Origin: Trichomonas tenax
Lineage: Eukaryota; Parabasalia; Trichomonadida; Trichomonadidae
Assembly (NCBI GenBank): GCA_023091735.1
Contig: JALKBU010001087.1
Coordinates: 1-16,993 of the forward strand
Reading direction: 5' to 3'
Length of the DNA: 16,993 nt
The notes under the pieces are model-generated. The model searched no databases and was not told the DNA's origin. It worked only from the letters and a program-made list of their open reading frames with translations. Position 1 is the first letter of the stretch, and each line of letters begins with the position of its first letter. The position numbers and the translations under genes were made by a program. Below, piece by piece: positions 6,324 through 16,597 of this stretch.

Positions 6324-7238
6324 ATGAGCCGGAGGAGGAGGCCGGCGGGCGGACCACGAAAGGTCCCTGAAAGACTGCCAGAAATAGAGTCCCTGAGGTT
6401 CTACGACAAGCTCGGTCAGGGCCATTTCTCTGAAGTCTTTGAGGGTTTATACAAAGATAAATATCCTGTCGCCATTAAGGTAATTGAACGCGGCTCTGAC
6501 CACCTTATATCGACAGAAGTCCAATTATTGCAACATCTTAGGGATTCACCACACATTATTCAGTTATATGAAGTTATTCATGCGGAAAATACGGTTTTAG
6601 TGTTCGAACTCGTCAAAGCTTTGAACACCGACGACTTCTTCGACTATCTTACGCCCGAAAATTTGAAATTTGTTCTTAAAGCGCTGATTACCGCAACGAA
6701 AGCTGCACACGAAAAGAATATTGTCCACAGAGACATCAAGTTCGCGAACATTATGATCAAAGAGGACTTTAAGGACCTCAAGCTCATCGATTGGGGCTGC
6801 GGAACATATATTACAGATTCAATGTCGCCAAAGGCCGGATCTAGAACAGTAAGATCGCCAGAAATGCTTTTAGGTTACCATAATTACGGTACTGGCGGTG
6901 ATTGCTGGTCCATTGGCGCTTTTATTTTCGATATCCTTACAGATGGTGAAATTCCATGGAAATCAAAGACAAGTGTTGACGTTTTGATACAGATGTCTAA
7001 GATTTTCGGTGGAAGAGAGCTTTGCAAACTTGCTGATAAATTAGCCATTGAACCTGATAAAGTCTTCGTTCGTAACATGTATTCAGAGCCTACACGAACC
7101 CTTGAACATTATTTCGCTGAATCATGTATGGATCTCGTTGACGATCAGCTCGTTGATTTAATGAAAAAGCTGTTAACTGTAGATCCAGCAAAAAGATACA
7201 CCATGGATCAAGCTTTACACCACTCTTACTTCAACTAA
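6324..7238 (+). CDS. Casein kinase 2 alpha-like protein kinase, divergent
   Basis: The 304-residue Ser/Thr kinase has a complete catalytic core. The Gly loop GQGHFSEVFEG spans 31-41, the catalytic Lys is K52 in VAIK, and the helix-C Glu is probably E65. The catalytic loop HRDIKFAN (135-142) has D137 and N142. DWG (156-158) replaces the usual DFG, and the activation segment ends in SPE (178-180). DWG and the HSYF-type C-end are CK2-alpha hallmarks, and R174, R177 and probably K170 match the basic pocket that binds acidic substrates. Two differences stand out. The Lys-rich stretch before helix C of true CK2-alpha is missing (ERGSDHLIS instead), and the N-terminus is MSRRRRPAGGPRK, written in G+C-rich codons unlike the rest of the gene; it could be a nuclear signal. 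The start is fixed by the Initiator 12 bases upstream. A related CMGC kinase is the alternative. Confidence 0.9.
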   Translation: MSRRRRPAGGPRKVPERLPEIESLRFYDKLGQGHFSEVFEGLYKDKYPVAIKVIERGSDHLISTEVQLLQHLRDSPHIIQLYEVIHAENTVLVFELVKALNTDDFFDYLTPENLKFVLKALITATKAAHEKNIVHRDIKFANIMIKEDFKDLKLIDWGCGTYITDSMSPKAGSRTVRSPEMLLGYHNYGTGGDCWSIGAFIFDILTDGEIPWKSKTSVDVLIQMSKIFGGRELCKLADKLAIEPDKVFVRNMYSEPTRTLEHYFAESCMDLVDDQLVDLMKKLLTVDPAKRYTMDQALHHSYFN

Positions 7239-7239
7239 A
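7236..7239 (+). promoter_or_regulatory. Probable TAAA poly(A) signal overlapping the kinase stop codon
   Basis: The stop TAA followed by A gives TAAA, the same arrangement as in the GDH gene. Confidence 0.5.
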
Positions 7240-8323
7240 AATATATATACATTGTTTGTCGACAATTTATTCAAATTATTTTTCGTCCCTGAATTTATTC
7301 TTCAATGTAACTATATTTATTTTCAACATAAACAAAAACAGAATATTTATGAGTGAAATTGTATGATTGACAAAAAATGTATAATGAAATAGAATTGAAG
7401 TCCTGGGAATCAGTGACCGAAACTGCAACAAAAAGCATAAAAAGGGTATCACAGAGTTGAGAGTTATGATCAAACGAGTGAATAAACAAGCATTTTGATG
7501 TTGTGTGCTTTTTGACAAATAAACTTTATGATATGTCATGTAAAAAATTGTCATGTCAAATTGGTATGTAAACCAAAAAATAATTTGTAGTGAGAGTTCG
7601 ATATATCATTATGTTCATGTATGTGTATATAATACCGAACTTTGTCGCGAAAATCTAATACCATGAGATATCAGTCTCGAAATGTAATGAGTTTTAATGA
7701 GTGATTAGAGTAGTATGATGTATGGTATGTGATGCAAAACTAAGCTAGGAGAGGAGAGCTAAGTAAAGTCGAAAATTAAATTGATCCAATTCACAAAATT
7801 AGATATTGAAGAATATTTCTGTTGTGGATGTCATGCGCTCTATGAATCTGTATTGCTGTCATATGATCGATGCCTCTGCAAGCTCATGCAGCGGAGTTAG
7901 CCATTAAGGAGGCCAATATTTTTAAAAATTTAATTTTTTTGTGATAAAACCTTCGAATTTTACCGAAGATATATTTGGAAAAGTGAAACTACAGGGACAT
8001 CCTACAAGTTAAGGCAAAAAATTCCAGGAAAGTACAATAATACTAGTATATCGTCCTGTTTGATTTTAAATTATAATCACACTTTACTATATAACTTCCA
8101 CTGTATTCAATGGGATTATCTGCTAGCTACCATAGTTTTCAGCTTGAGCTTGGCTTTGTTTGAGCAAGAAATTTTTAGTAAATGTAAAATATGACATGTA
8201 AATACATTTTTTGTCGTGTAGTATCACAAAAAATCCGTTAAAAGTAAGTTCTTCGATTTAATGATAAGAATGATATAGTAAATGTGTGTATAGTATATAG
8301 AAAAAGCCACAAAGGACAACTCC

Positions 8324-8330
8324 TCATTTT
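8324..8330 (+). promoter_or_regulatory. Initiator-like site abutting a very short ORF
   Basis: TCATTTT matches the trichomonad Initiator and is followed at once by an ATG at 8331 (A+1 at 8326, five-base leader). This is the only perfect Initiator I found with an ATG within 20 bases and a following coding-like frame, apart from the two gene promoters. Confidence 0.35.
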
Positions 8331-8381
8331 ATGGTTGGCGGAGATCAAGATGAGGTTGCCACCGACAACACCATGCTCTGA
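8331..8381 (+). pseudogene. Sixteen-codon ORF behind a perfect Initiator
   Basis: The ATG at 8331 opens MVGGDQDEVATDNTML and stops at a TGA at 8379-8381. Codons are mixed and G+C-richer than the flanks, as in real genes, and the amino acids are not those of random A+T-rich DNA. It is best read as the surviving promoter and 5' end of a gene whose remainder has been lost or has decayed; a true micro-ORF is the alternative. No family is recognised. Confidence 0.3.
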
Positions 8382-8835
8382 CCTTCCGATTGTAGTCTTT
8401 TGTTAAAGGAGATGCTAAGATGTACGGATGAGCATAAGAAATGTCTAAAATTCGTCGAAATGTTATGATTTGAAATTACAAAAAACGAAGTAAATGCGAA
8501 ATAATTATACTAATTAGATGGAAAACGAAAAGGTAGGTTCATGTTACGTTTAAGTTAAGAAGTAAAAGTCACTACATCAAGAGATAAAGTCGATTTAAGT
8601 TGAAACATTTAAAATCACTTTTTCTCGAAAACTCCTCGATTAATGCATGTTATTTTCTTTCCCATTGTCATCCATATCCAAATATGAGTAATTTCGCAAG
8701 TTTAGTCGGATAATTTAGTTATATATATAGAATATACCGTCATAGGGCTACTAAAAATATACAATTTCTAAATAAAAGGAAACAGAGCTGCGTTTTCCCT
8801 AAATAACAAATCCTGGCTCTCGAAAACGTTGAATA

Positions 8836-8873
8836 AAATTCGACTTTTGGAAATTACGCCTGAAAGTCGATTT
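8836..8873. repeat. Imperfect hairpin upstream of the BEACH gene
   Basis: AAATTCGACTTTTGG (8836-8850) pairs imperfectly with 8859-8873 (CCTGAAAGTCGATTT) around an 8-base loop, about 100 bases before the start codon. Confidence 0.5.
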
Positions 8874-8971
8874 TGTTTATCAAAACATAAAGAAAACATA
8901 AAGCCGATATCTCATGAATATCAAATGCAATATCTTTATAAAATTTGACATTTTTATCCAAACTTCAAATT

Positions 8972-11900
8972 ATGTTCTCCTCCCTTGAATCAATACTGCA
9001 AAAGATGGAGGGGACAGATTTGCTAGTTTTGTGGGCGAAATATTACACCGAATCTTCGACAATGCCGAAAGAATTTTTCATGATATTTCCACAGTTACAA
9101 AATATAAGCAATTTTTTCGGAAATTTTAAGGAATTCGAATCGAAAAATCTGAAGAAGACCGTTTCTAATATAACAGATCGTCAGCAACTCTTCGAATTAT
9201 TTGCAAGCAAATTTCAACTCGGCACACCGATAAATAACGACGCTTTAAAGGTATTCTCCAGAATCAATAACCTACCAAATACAAAAAACGCAAAGAAATC
9301 TATCGCATATCTCTTCGAAAATTGCATAAGAGTATTTATACAAATTGCATATCAAACATCTTCAGTTTTAGGACGCATTTTGGAAGATGGAATACCAGTG
9401 CCTGAATTTCTGCATGAATTACATCGCGTTATTTTCTTTTTCACATTTTTCGAATATGATCGGTTCATGGAATTTCACATTGTTCTCAGATCTCTGTTAA
9501 ATTACATCTCTTTCAGATTCGATCAGATTCTTGTTTCGAGTTCAGCTTCTTCTCTTCAAGAAGATGTTTTAACAGTTATGACTTCTCTCGTTAGCGTGTC
9601 ACGCGTTTACTTAGGTTATCGCCCGGGATCAGAGTCTATGTGTATTAAATTTATTACAGAGCAATTGGACAAAATTTTCGTAATTATGACTGCAGGTCAA
9701 TTATCGAAGCAAATATTGATAACTATTCGGTCCACACTGTCGTCCGTGGTGCCCGATGTCGGAAATATACAACCATCTCAGTGCAAACAGCTTGGAGAAG
9801 TTGCTGTTTCTCTTATCGCTGCGATTGTTAAATCTTCATTAATAGACACAATGGAAATCTATCAATCCGTACTTATTTGTTTGAAATTATTCAATGAAAC
9901 ATGCAAATACGATGAAAATAGTTTACCTAAATATTTATTCGCGTCATTAATAGATTTCATTAACTGGTTGATATTAACTTCGACATATAAACTACTTGAA
10001 GACATCGTGGAGGTCCCACAACCTTTGCCTGTTTTTGAATCTCTCGGACCTTTGTCAAGGGAAGATTATTTCACAAATCACGATCTTCTCGTGGAATCAA
10101 GAGCCCTAAATCTCTCCGATCGTCTCCAATCAGTCGCCGAAATCATTCTTCAAATTATTTCACATTATCGAGATCCTTCTCCATTCGTCGTAAATCTCAT
10201 CGAATCAATCAAAGAACAGGAGGTAAAAATAGAACCAGAACCTTACAAAGCATATCTCGCCTTCGTTTTATACTTAGTTTCGAGAATTCCAGAAAATATC
10301 GTTAATGCAGCAGTTAACAACAACTGGGAATTCCTTATATCAGAGAAAACATTCCCTTTAGATACGACTCAAAAATGTGATGTTCACATTCAAAGAACAA
10401 TTGCTTCAATTACATGCAGAGCTTTTATCAACTCTCCAGAATCTAGACAGACAATTCTATCGTGTTTGAACAGTTACTTCGAGAAAAGCGCAGAAGCAGG
10501 CATGATTTACTTTTATAATCTCTTAAGCTCATTATTAGTCGTCGCTGACTCAACAGATTTCATCCCCATCATTACAAGTTCAAAGTTAATACACAAAATC
10601 GTATTAATCGCGCAAGATAATTTGACTGTATTCGACTTCCTACGAACATGCATATTTTTGAAGCCTTCAACACTTCTTGTTCGTCAAGATATTCTCGATT
10701 TTCTCAATGACAACTGCGAACGCGAAAAATATTCAGATTCGATTGTATCTCTTTTTATGATTGGTTTTTCACTATTAGATGACAATACAAACAATTGGAC
10801 TGTCCTTTCGTCTCTTCTCAAGAGCACAAGCAAGATTTTAAACACAGTTAATCAAGAAATTGCATTATCAATCATAAACTTTGCTTATGGAAAGGTAAAC
10901 ACGTGGCCATCGAAGCTGATTGATTCCCTTGCTTGTAAAAAGTTCATAGAAGCAACAGCTTTGATCCCATTTAACAAATATTCAGTTAAAACATTTGTCG
11001 AAGTTATTCGACATTTAGCAGACATTTCCAGAATGAGTCCACAGATTTTCTTCTTACTGACACAGCCAGACATCAACATTTACGAATCTCTCAAGGAAAC
11101 AGCAGTTCACAAACATGAAGGTGATATCAAACCTATCATTAAATCTTTGTTCGAGTTTTCATTTTCTTCAAGAACAACAAAAGGCAATGGATATTATATA
11201 AGAAACTCCAAAGTTCTTGAAGTCATCCTTGAGTGGATAAAGAACACAAACCATGAACTCCAAGTTATCCAACAATTCAACAAATTAGCGATGAAATCAA
11301 TTGGCAACATTTTCCAGATGATTAAAGCAAAGATACCGGAATATATATTGACAAGAATCGAAGAAGTTGGCGAAAATATATCTGTTATTTCAGAGTTTTT
11401 AACTCTTTTCTCACAGCTCTGCATGTACGTCTTCAACACTTCAATTCTTTACGCTGGCATTGAGCTAATGAGAAGCCACAGTTTCAGATATCCAAACCTC
11501 ATTTTGTCAACTTTCTTCAGATTGATTACAGATGAACAGTTAACAGGACCAAATTCATTCTTCCATTTCGATGGAACAGCAACAGGAATATTTGGTGCTG
11601 AAACAATATTCAACGAGAATGATTGCATGTTCTTATCAGCAAGAATCGATCAAAACCTCGATTTGACTTTGCAGCCTCTCGTTTCAATAACGAATGACAA
11701 CAGCGAGCAAATGATTATCAATCTGAATGGAAACAGATTGAATGTTAACTTCATGGCCAACAAAATCATCCAAAAGGCCGATGGTAACTTAAATATCGAA
11801 ACAAATTCTTGGTTCTCACTCGCAATCACATTCTCACAGAAAGGAATCCAAATCTATGCAAATGGAAATCCAGACATTCAACTTCCACCATTAACTCTTG

Positions 11901-14900
11901 GAAAGAAGGCAAAGATCTTCATTGGAAACCTCACTGATTCAATGAACTCAAACGGATTGATTGGCGATATTGGCCCTGTTGTTATTGTTAGAAACTGCGA
12001 TCCACACAAACTGTCAATCAAATTATCAACGAACGACATTGTCGAGAAATTCGGAAGTGATGTTGTATTCAGAATTTCTTCAAGAACGACATTCCAAAAC
12101 ACTGTTCTGAATGTCAGTGATCAGTCGCAGTCTGTTCAGTTCAGAGGACAGCCGATCTTTAACGTTTCAACGATCCTTGATACGTTTAAGTCTGTTGCAG
12201 CGATTCCAAACTTGATGCCATTGATAACAAGACTTTCCATTGGTGAATCAACAACAACGGGCGACAATGGATCTGAAATGTTAATTGCTTTGATCCAGAT
12301 CTTTGCAAGACTGATGACAAAGCACCAAGGACTCGTTTCAACATTCATGCAAATCAAAGGAGCGAAATTGCTCTGTGGATTCTTAGCGAAAGTTGATCCG
12401 TTCTATTTCGATGAAAGAACATTATCAACCATTATGGATTTGTACCATGCTTCGAAAGATAATAATTACTTAACGAGCTTAGTTGAGGATTTGTATTTGA
12501 GTGTTGATTTCGTGAAAGCTTTGAAGCCCGATTTACAGACAATGTACTTCAAAGCATTCATTCCAACTTTATACAACTCAAACAAAGTTCCTTTCACATC
12601 ATTCCAGACATTAGATTTCATGGTTTGCAGAGCATTGCAACTGACAACACTCGGAATTCCTGTTGCTTCAGCATACTGGAAATTCATCCTCAACATGGTG
12701 AATCCAGCAACATTGCCTGTCTTAATGACAATCTTGATTTCGATCATCGCTAGATCAACAGACCACATTTTGACTGTTCACGTTCTAGATTTGTATTCTG
12801 CTATCCTCGATAGTCAGAACAACAATCTTTCTAACATCGTTAGAATATACGATTATTATTTGCCATTCGTTTATGCATTGGCAAATCCAATAGAGCACAT
12901 TCAAATCCGATTAATTAATGTTATCGATAAAATCGTCGCACCTCCAGAGAAATTAGAACAATACGCAATCCTCGCGAGCCTCAATCACATCAAATGCTCG
13001 AATCCTTACATATTCTCTAACACTCTTTGGGGATCAATGTTCAATGATCATCCGCAGTTATTCCCACTGTTAGTCAAGTCTTTGTATGAACTTCCAGAAG
13101 AAAAACGCAACGTTTTCTATAACGATGTCATGACAATGATATTCACGAAGGCTGACAAGTCTATCATAGATTTGACAAACTGGTACTTCTGGGTTATTTC
13201 ATTCTCAATGATATATCACAACCCGAAGACACAACTCGACAAAATCATCGAACCATTGATTCCTCTTATTGATGATTCACTGTCAAGAAAGCGCGCAAGA
13301 GATCTTTCTGAGATAATCTCTGTCATTGATATCATTCAGTTCAATCATGGCGTTTCAACAAGAGACCTCAAGAAGAATATCTTAATTCATATATTAAATG
13401 AAGGCTCCGGTTTATTCAGTGACGTTTTTACCGATATTTATCCGACAGTCATCACTGAAGCTTTCAAGTTCATTTTCTTTCACATGAGCATTGAAACGAG
13501 ATGCGAATTTACGACATATGTTCCTGCGTATTTTTCATCAATGGTTCCTCCGATCAATTACATGCCAACAGACGTCAAATTCGGGATTTTGCAGGATAAC
13601 GACGGAAATTGGTTAGATTTGGATATTGCAAAAGTCGTCTTAGACAATGTCCATGATGCCAAAGATTGCAAGATTAAGATATTCAATGTTGCAGAGTTCA
13701 ACTCAACAGTTGCCTGTGCATACATTGCTTCGCTTGTTGCAAGATTCAATGTTCCGATTTTCAAGAGATCGATCAGCAATTTCTTGTCTGTTTTCAAGGA
13801 TGTTAACTACGATGATGCTTATACGGCAGCTTGTTTCTTGTACTTGATTTCTAAGAAGCTCGGAATATCGCTTGATGATAATCATGATAAATTGATGAGA
13901 TATGTCAATTATTACACAGATGACGAAGACTCTCCGGAACTCAGATATTATATATTTGAAGAGTCATTCGAGAAACTCGCTGAGGAATCAGTTCAAGGAT
14001 TATATACGAAAGAGAAGACAGACTTGATTACAACAATGCTTTCAAGATATGCAAATATCCTTCATGTTCCAGACTTAATGAAACTCAAAGACAGCACTGA
14101 TTCACCAATGTATTATCAGATCATCAAACTTTCATCTCCACAAGTTCTCAATCTCATCCAAGGATCTTATGATCGAATTATGACTAGAACGAAGAACTTA
14201 GAGCAGAAATCATACATTTTACTGTCGAAGCTCACGAGTTCGTTCATGCGCGAGCTTTCTATTTCCGGAGGTCCATGGACAGAGAAGAATATCGTTTATC
14301 ACTACAAGATGTCTCAATATGTTTCATGCAGAGGCCAGAGAGTCATTCTTTCAATCAACCACCACTTCGATGATCACAAGAAGGCATCTGAACTCAGAGA
14401 CAGTGGAAAGTCAACAGCAGAAGCAACACAGAACTTACCGAGATTCAAAGTCTTCCAAGGAACAACCCCCGTCGCAATTAAGACCGAAGGATTCCATGCA
14501 CAAGTCGAACTGATCACTGCACGCACAGCGATAACAGGAATCTTGCAATACATGAAACATGTTCTGATATTCACATCGAAGCATGGTGACAAGCAGAAGT
14601 ATTTTGAGTTGCAGTTGGACGATATCGAATTCATCTTCATTCGCAAACAAGTTCACTCAGAGACAGCCTGCGAAGTCTTCATGAACACGAACAGAAGTTT
14701 TTACTTCATTTTCTCGTGCATCGAAGACAGAGCGAATTTCTTCAAATCTGTTCAATCAGAGTTTGTTTCGAGGAAAGACATTGAAGATCCTCACAAGTTC
14801 TTCTTCTACAGTGAGCTCAGGAAAGCGAACGGAACTATTGTTCAAACGCTGCCAGCAACAGACATTGTCAAGGCGCTTAAGTTACCAGAGAAATGGGCAA

Positions 14901-16597
14901 AATACAAGATTACGACATTCGAGTATCTCCATTATCTCAATGTCTTGTCCGGCCGTTCATTCAACGATCTTTCTCAGTACCCTGTGTATCCATGGATCCT
15001 TAAGGATTATGACATCGAAAGGATTGCAATTGGTCCATCAACAACACAGTGTTACAGAGATTTGACCAAACCGATCGGAACACTCAACAAGCAACGCATC
15101 AGCGATCTAATGGACCTCTACAGGGACTTCCCGATGCCAGAGGAGAAGTGTTTATACAGATCACACTTCTCAACAATGGCATCTGTCTCGAGTTTCTTAA
15201 TTCGGCAAGAGCCTTACACATCACTTCACATCGCATTGCAGGAGGGAAGATTCGATGTTGCAGGTCGACTTTTCCACAGCATTCCACTGGAATGGAAGGC
15301 AGTTACAAGTGAAGAAAATGACTTCAGAGAGCTGATTCCAGAGTTCTTCTGCTTCCCGGATTTCCTCATTAACTCAAACTGCTTTGATCTTGGCTCGAGA
15401 ATGAAGCAAGATGGAACGACAGAAAAACTTGGCGACGTTGTTCTTCCGAAGTGGGCGAAATCCGCACGTTCTTTTGTCGTAATGCACAGGGAGGCACTCG
15501 AAAGCGAATATGTCTCTAAGAATCTTCCATCATGGATTGATTTGATATTTGGCGTCAACAGATGCAGCGAGAAAGAGAGGAATGTTTTCCATCCTCTTTC
15601 TTATCCAGAGAAACCTCGTCCATCAGATTTATCAATTGATCGCGTGAGAAATCACTGCTTGAACTTTGGAGTTTGCCCAGATCAGATCTTCACTGAGCCT
15701 CACATCCAAAGAGATATCAATCAGTTCAATCAAATGCTTTTCTCAACAACAACAGAAGTCCCAATCATTCAGATCATCAAGGGATACATTTTCTTGACTG
15801 GCAGCTCTTACATCGATGCGAGAAACTTCTCAGCAGCGATATCAAACTCGCTGCCAGGAACGAAGCGATTACCAGGCCAATATGGTGATGTTATCTGCGT
15901 TTCCAAGTCATTCAGAATTGTCATCTTCAAGAAGCCATTCGATGACTTCATCACTGCTGTTGAACTTGAGCGTGAGCACATCAGACGGATTTCACATGAA
16001 GGCAATGGCGTTGCTTGCGTTGCTATTTGCGGCGGCAGAGTTATGATCACTGGCGGCAACGATTGTTCTCTTCGCCTTTGGAATCTCCCTGCGTTCACAT
16101 CGATCAGATCTTCGACACTTCATGGCTCTCCCGTTGTTGCTGTTGGCGCCAATGCTGATCTTGGCCTTGTCGCTTCTATTGACAAGCAAGGCGTATTCAT
16201 CATCGAAACACTGATGAAAGGACACTTCCTCTGCAACACAGAGATCAACATGCGCAACTCGAAACCGACGATCTTAGTTTTCAAGAGCGGTCTTATTCTC
16301 TTGGCGTTGATGAACGATAAGTCAACCATTTTATCGATATATGACACTAAGCTGACACAAGTTTCTACACTCGAACTCATCGGGGCCGCTTCCGACATCA
16401 CAAAAGTTACTGATGATAGAGGTTCCGAATTCGTGACAATGGTTATCTCTCGTGCGATCATTGTTCTTGAAGCATTCTCACTCAACTTGCTCGTCACAAT
16501 CCCTGCAAAATCGCATTCTCCACACGTCGGCTCTGTGAGGAAGCAACGTATGTTAATTGTTGGCGATGGAAAGGATTTCAGGACATGTCCATTCTAA
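8972..16597 (+). CDS. BEACH domain protein (neurobeachin/LYST-like family)
   Basis: This 2541-residue scaffold protein belongs to a family acting in vesicle traffic, lysosome size and membrane fusion or fission. Order of parts: a long helical alpha-solenoid (about 1-850), a ConA-like lectin domain (about 860-1007, from FFHFDGTATGIFG to GDIGPVVIVRN), a further solenoid, a PH-BEACH domain (about 1825-1929), BEACH (about 1973-2220) and a C-terminal WD40 region (about 2270-2541). The BEACH signature NVLSGRSFNDLSQYPVYPW starts at residue 1990, and LTKPIG, FHYR-like YRSHFS and FREL-IPEFF landmarks follow. One WD repeat is clear (GGNDCSLRLWNL); the others are diverged, and the propeller may be incomplete. 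The start is the ATG at 8972; the frame continues nine codons upstream only to a TTG, which is not expected to start translation here. There is no perfect Initiator: TCAAAT at 8965-8970 is the nearest candidate. Codons become richer in G+C towards the 3' end. Confidence 0.95.
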   Translation: MFSSLESILQKMEGTDLLVLWAKYYTESSTMPKEFFMIFPQLQNISNFFGNFKEFESKNLKKTVSNITDRQQLFELFASKFQLGTPINNDALKVFSRINNLPNTKNAKKSIAYLFENCIRVFIQIAYQTSSVLGRILEDGIPVPEFLHELHRVIFFFTFFEYDRFMEFHIVLRSLLNYISFRFDQILVSSSASSLQEDVLTVMTSLVSVSRVYLGYRPGSESMCIKFITEQLDKIFVIMTAGQLSKQILITIRSTLSSVVPDVGNIQPSQCKQLGEVAVSLIAAIVKSSLIDTMEIYQSVLICLKLFNETCKYDENSLPKYLFASLIDFINWLILTSTYKLLEDIVEVPQPLPVFESLGPLSREDYFTNHDLLVESRALNLSDRLQSVAEIILQIISHYRDPSPFVVNLIESIKEQEVKIEPEPYKAYLAFVLYLVSRIPENIVNAAVNNNWEFLISEKTFPLDTTQKCDVHIQRTIASITCRAFINSPESRQTILSCLNSYFEKSAEAGMIYFYNLLSSLLVVADSTDFIPIITSSKLIHKIVLIAQDNLTVFDFLRTCIFLKPSTLLVRQDILDFLNDNCEREKYSDSIVSLFMIGFSLLDDNTNNWTVLSSLLKSTSKILNTVNQEIALSIINFAYGKVNTWPSKLIDSLACKKFIEATALIPFNKYSVKTFVEVIRHLADISRMSPQIFFLLTQPDINIYESLKETAVHKHEGDIKPIIKSLFEFSFSSRTTKGNGYYIRNSKVLEVILEWIKNTNHELQVIQQFNKLAMKSIGNIFQMIKAKIPEYILTRIEEVGENISVISEFLTLFSQLCMYVFNTSILYAGIELMRSHSFRYPNLILSTFFRLITDEQLTGPNSFFHFDGTATGIFGAETIFNENDCMFLSARIDQNLDLTLQPLVSITNDNSEQMIINLNGNRLNVNFMANKIIQKADGNLNIETNSWFSLAITFSQKGIQIYANGNPDIQLPPLTLGKKAKIFIGNLTDSMNSNGLIGDIGPVVIVRNCDPHKLSIKLSTNDIVEKFGSDVVFRISSRTTFQNTVLNVSDQSQSVQFRGQPIFNVSTILDTFKSVAAIPNLMPLITRLSIGESTTTGDNGSEMLIALIQIFARLMTKHQGLVSTFMQIKGAKLLCGFLAKVDPFYFDERTLSTIMDLYHASKDNNYLTSLVEDLYLSVDFVKALKPDLQTMYFKAFIPTLYNSNKVPFTSFQTLDFMVCRALQLTTLGIPVASAYWKFILNMVNPATLPVLMTILISIIARSTDHILTVHVLDLYSAILDSQNNNLSNIVRIYDYYLPFVYALANPIEHIQIRLINVIDKIVAPPEKLEQYAILASLNHIKCSNPYIFSNTLWGSMFNDHPQLFPLLVKSLYELPEEKRNVFYNDVMTMIFTKADKSIIDLTNWYFWVISFSMIYHNPKTQLDKIIEPLIPLIDDSLSRKRARDLSEIISVIDIIQFNHGVSTRDLKKNILIHILNEGSGLFSDVFTDIYPTVITEAFKFIFFHMSIETRCEFTTYVPAYFSSMVPPINYMPTDVKFGILQDNDGNWLDLDIAKVVLDNVHDAKDCKIKIFNVAEFNSTVACAYIASLVARFNVPIFKRSISNFLSVFKDVNYDDAYTAACFLYLISKKLGISLDDNHDKLMRYVNYYTDDEDSPELRYYIFEESFEKLAEESVQGLYTKEKTDLITTMLSRYANILHVPDLMKLKDSTDSPMYYQIIKLSSPQVLNLIQGSYDRIMTRTKNLEQKSYILLSKLTSSFMRELSISGGPWTEKNIVYHYKMSQYVSCRGQRVILSINHHFDDHKKASELRDSGKSTAEATQNLPRFKVFQGTTPVAIKTEGFHAQVELITARTAITGILQYMKHVLIFTSKHGDKQKYFELQLDDIEFIFIRKQVHSETACEVFMNTNRSFYFIFSCIEDRANFFKSVQSEFVSRKDIEDPHKFFFYSELRKANGTIVQTLPATDIVKALKLPEKWAKYKITTFEYLHYLNVLSGRSFNDLSQYPVYPWILKDYDIERIAIGPSTTQCYRDLTKPIGTLNKQRISDLMDLYRDFPMPEEKCLYRSHFSTMASVSSFLIRQEPYTSLHIALQEGRFDVAGRLFHSIPLEWKAVTSEENDFRELIPEFFCFPDFLINSNCFDLGSRMKQDGTTEKLGDVVLPKWAKSARSFVVMHREALESEYVSKNLPSWIDLIFGVNRCSEKERNVFHPLSYPEKPRPSDLSIDRVRNHCLNFGVCPDQIFTEPHIQRDINQFNQMLFSTTTEVPIIQIIKGYIFLTGSSYIDARNFSAAISNSLPGTKRLPGQYGDVICVSKSFRIVIFKKPFDDFITAVELEREHIRRISHEGNGVACVAICGGRVMITGGNDCSLRLWNLPAFTSIRSSTLHGSPVVAVGANADLGLVASIDKQGVFIIETLMKGHFLCNTEINMRNSKPTILVFKSGLILLALMNDKSTILSIYDTKLTQVSTLELIGAASDITKVTDDRGSEFVTMVISRAIIVLEAFSLNLLVTIPAKSHSPHVGSVRKQRMLIVGDGKDFRTCPF

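Larger units (their letters stand above)
7239..8971. other. 1.7-kb intergenic region before the BEACH gene
   Basis: Mostly A+T-rich DNA. Islands of more complex sequence lie at about 7800-7910 and 8310-8400; see the separate entries and findings. A 92-codon minus-strand ORF at 7276-7554 is low-complexity and I do not accept it. No tRNA, rRNA or known element is seen. Confidence 0.5.

Noticed and set aside
7276..7554. 92-codon minus-strand frame downstream of the kinase
   Set aside because: It has an ATG but low-complexity Ile/Phe/Leu/Thr composition typical of A+T-rich DNA. No promoter and no motif are seen.
8615..8687. TCACTTTT followed by an ATG at 8643 and a 14-codon frame
   Set aside because: The ATG lies 26 bases from the putative start, beyond the usual leader length, and the frame is A+T-driven.
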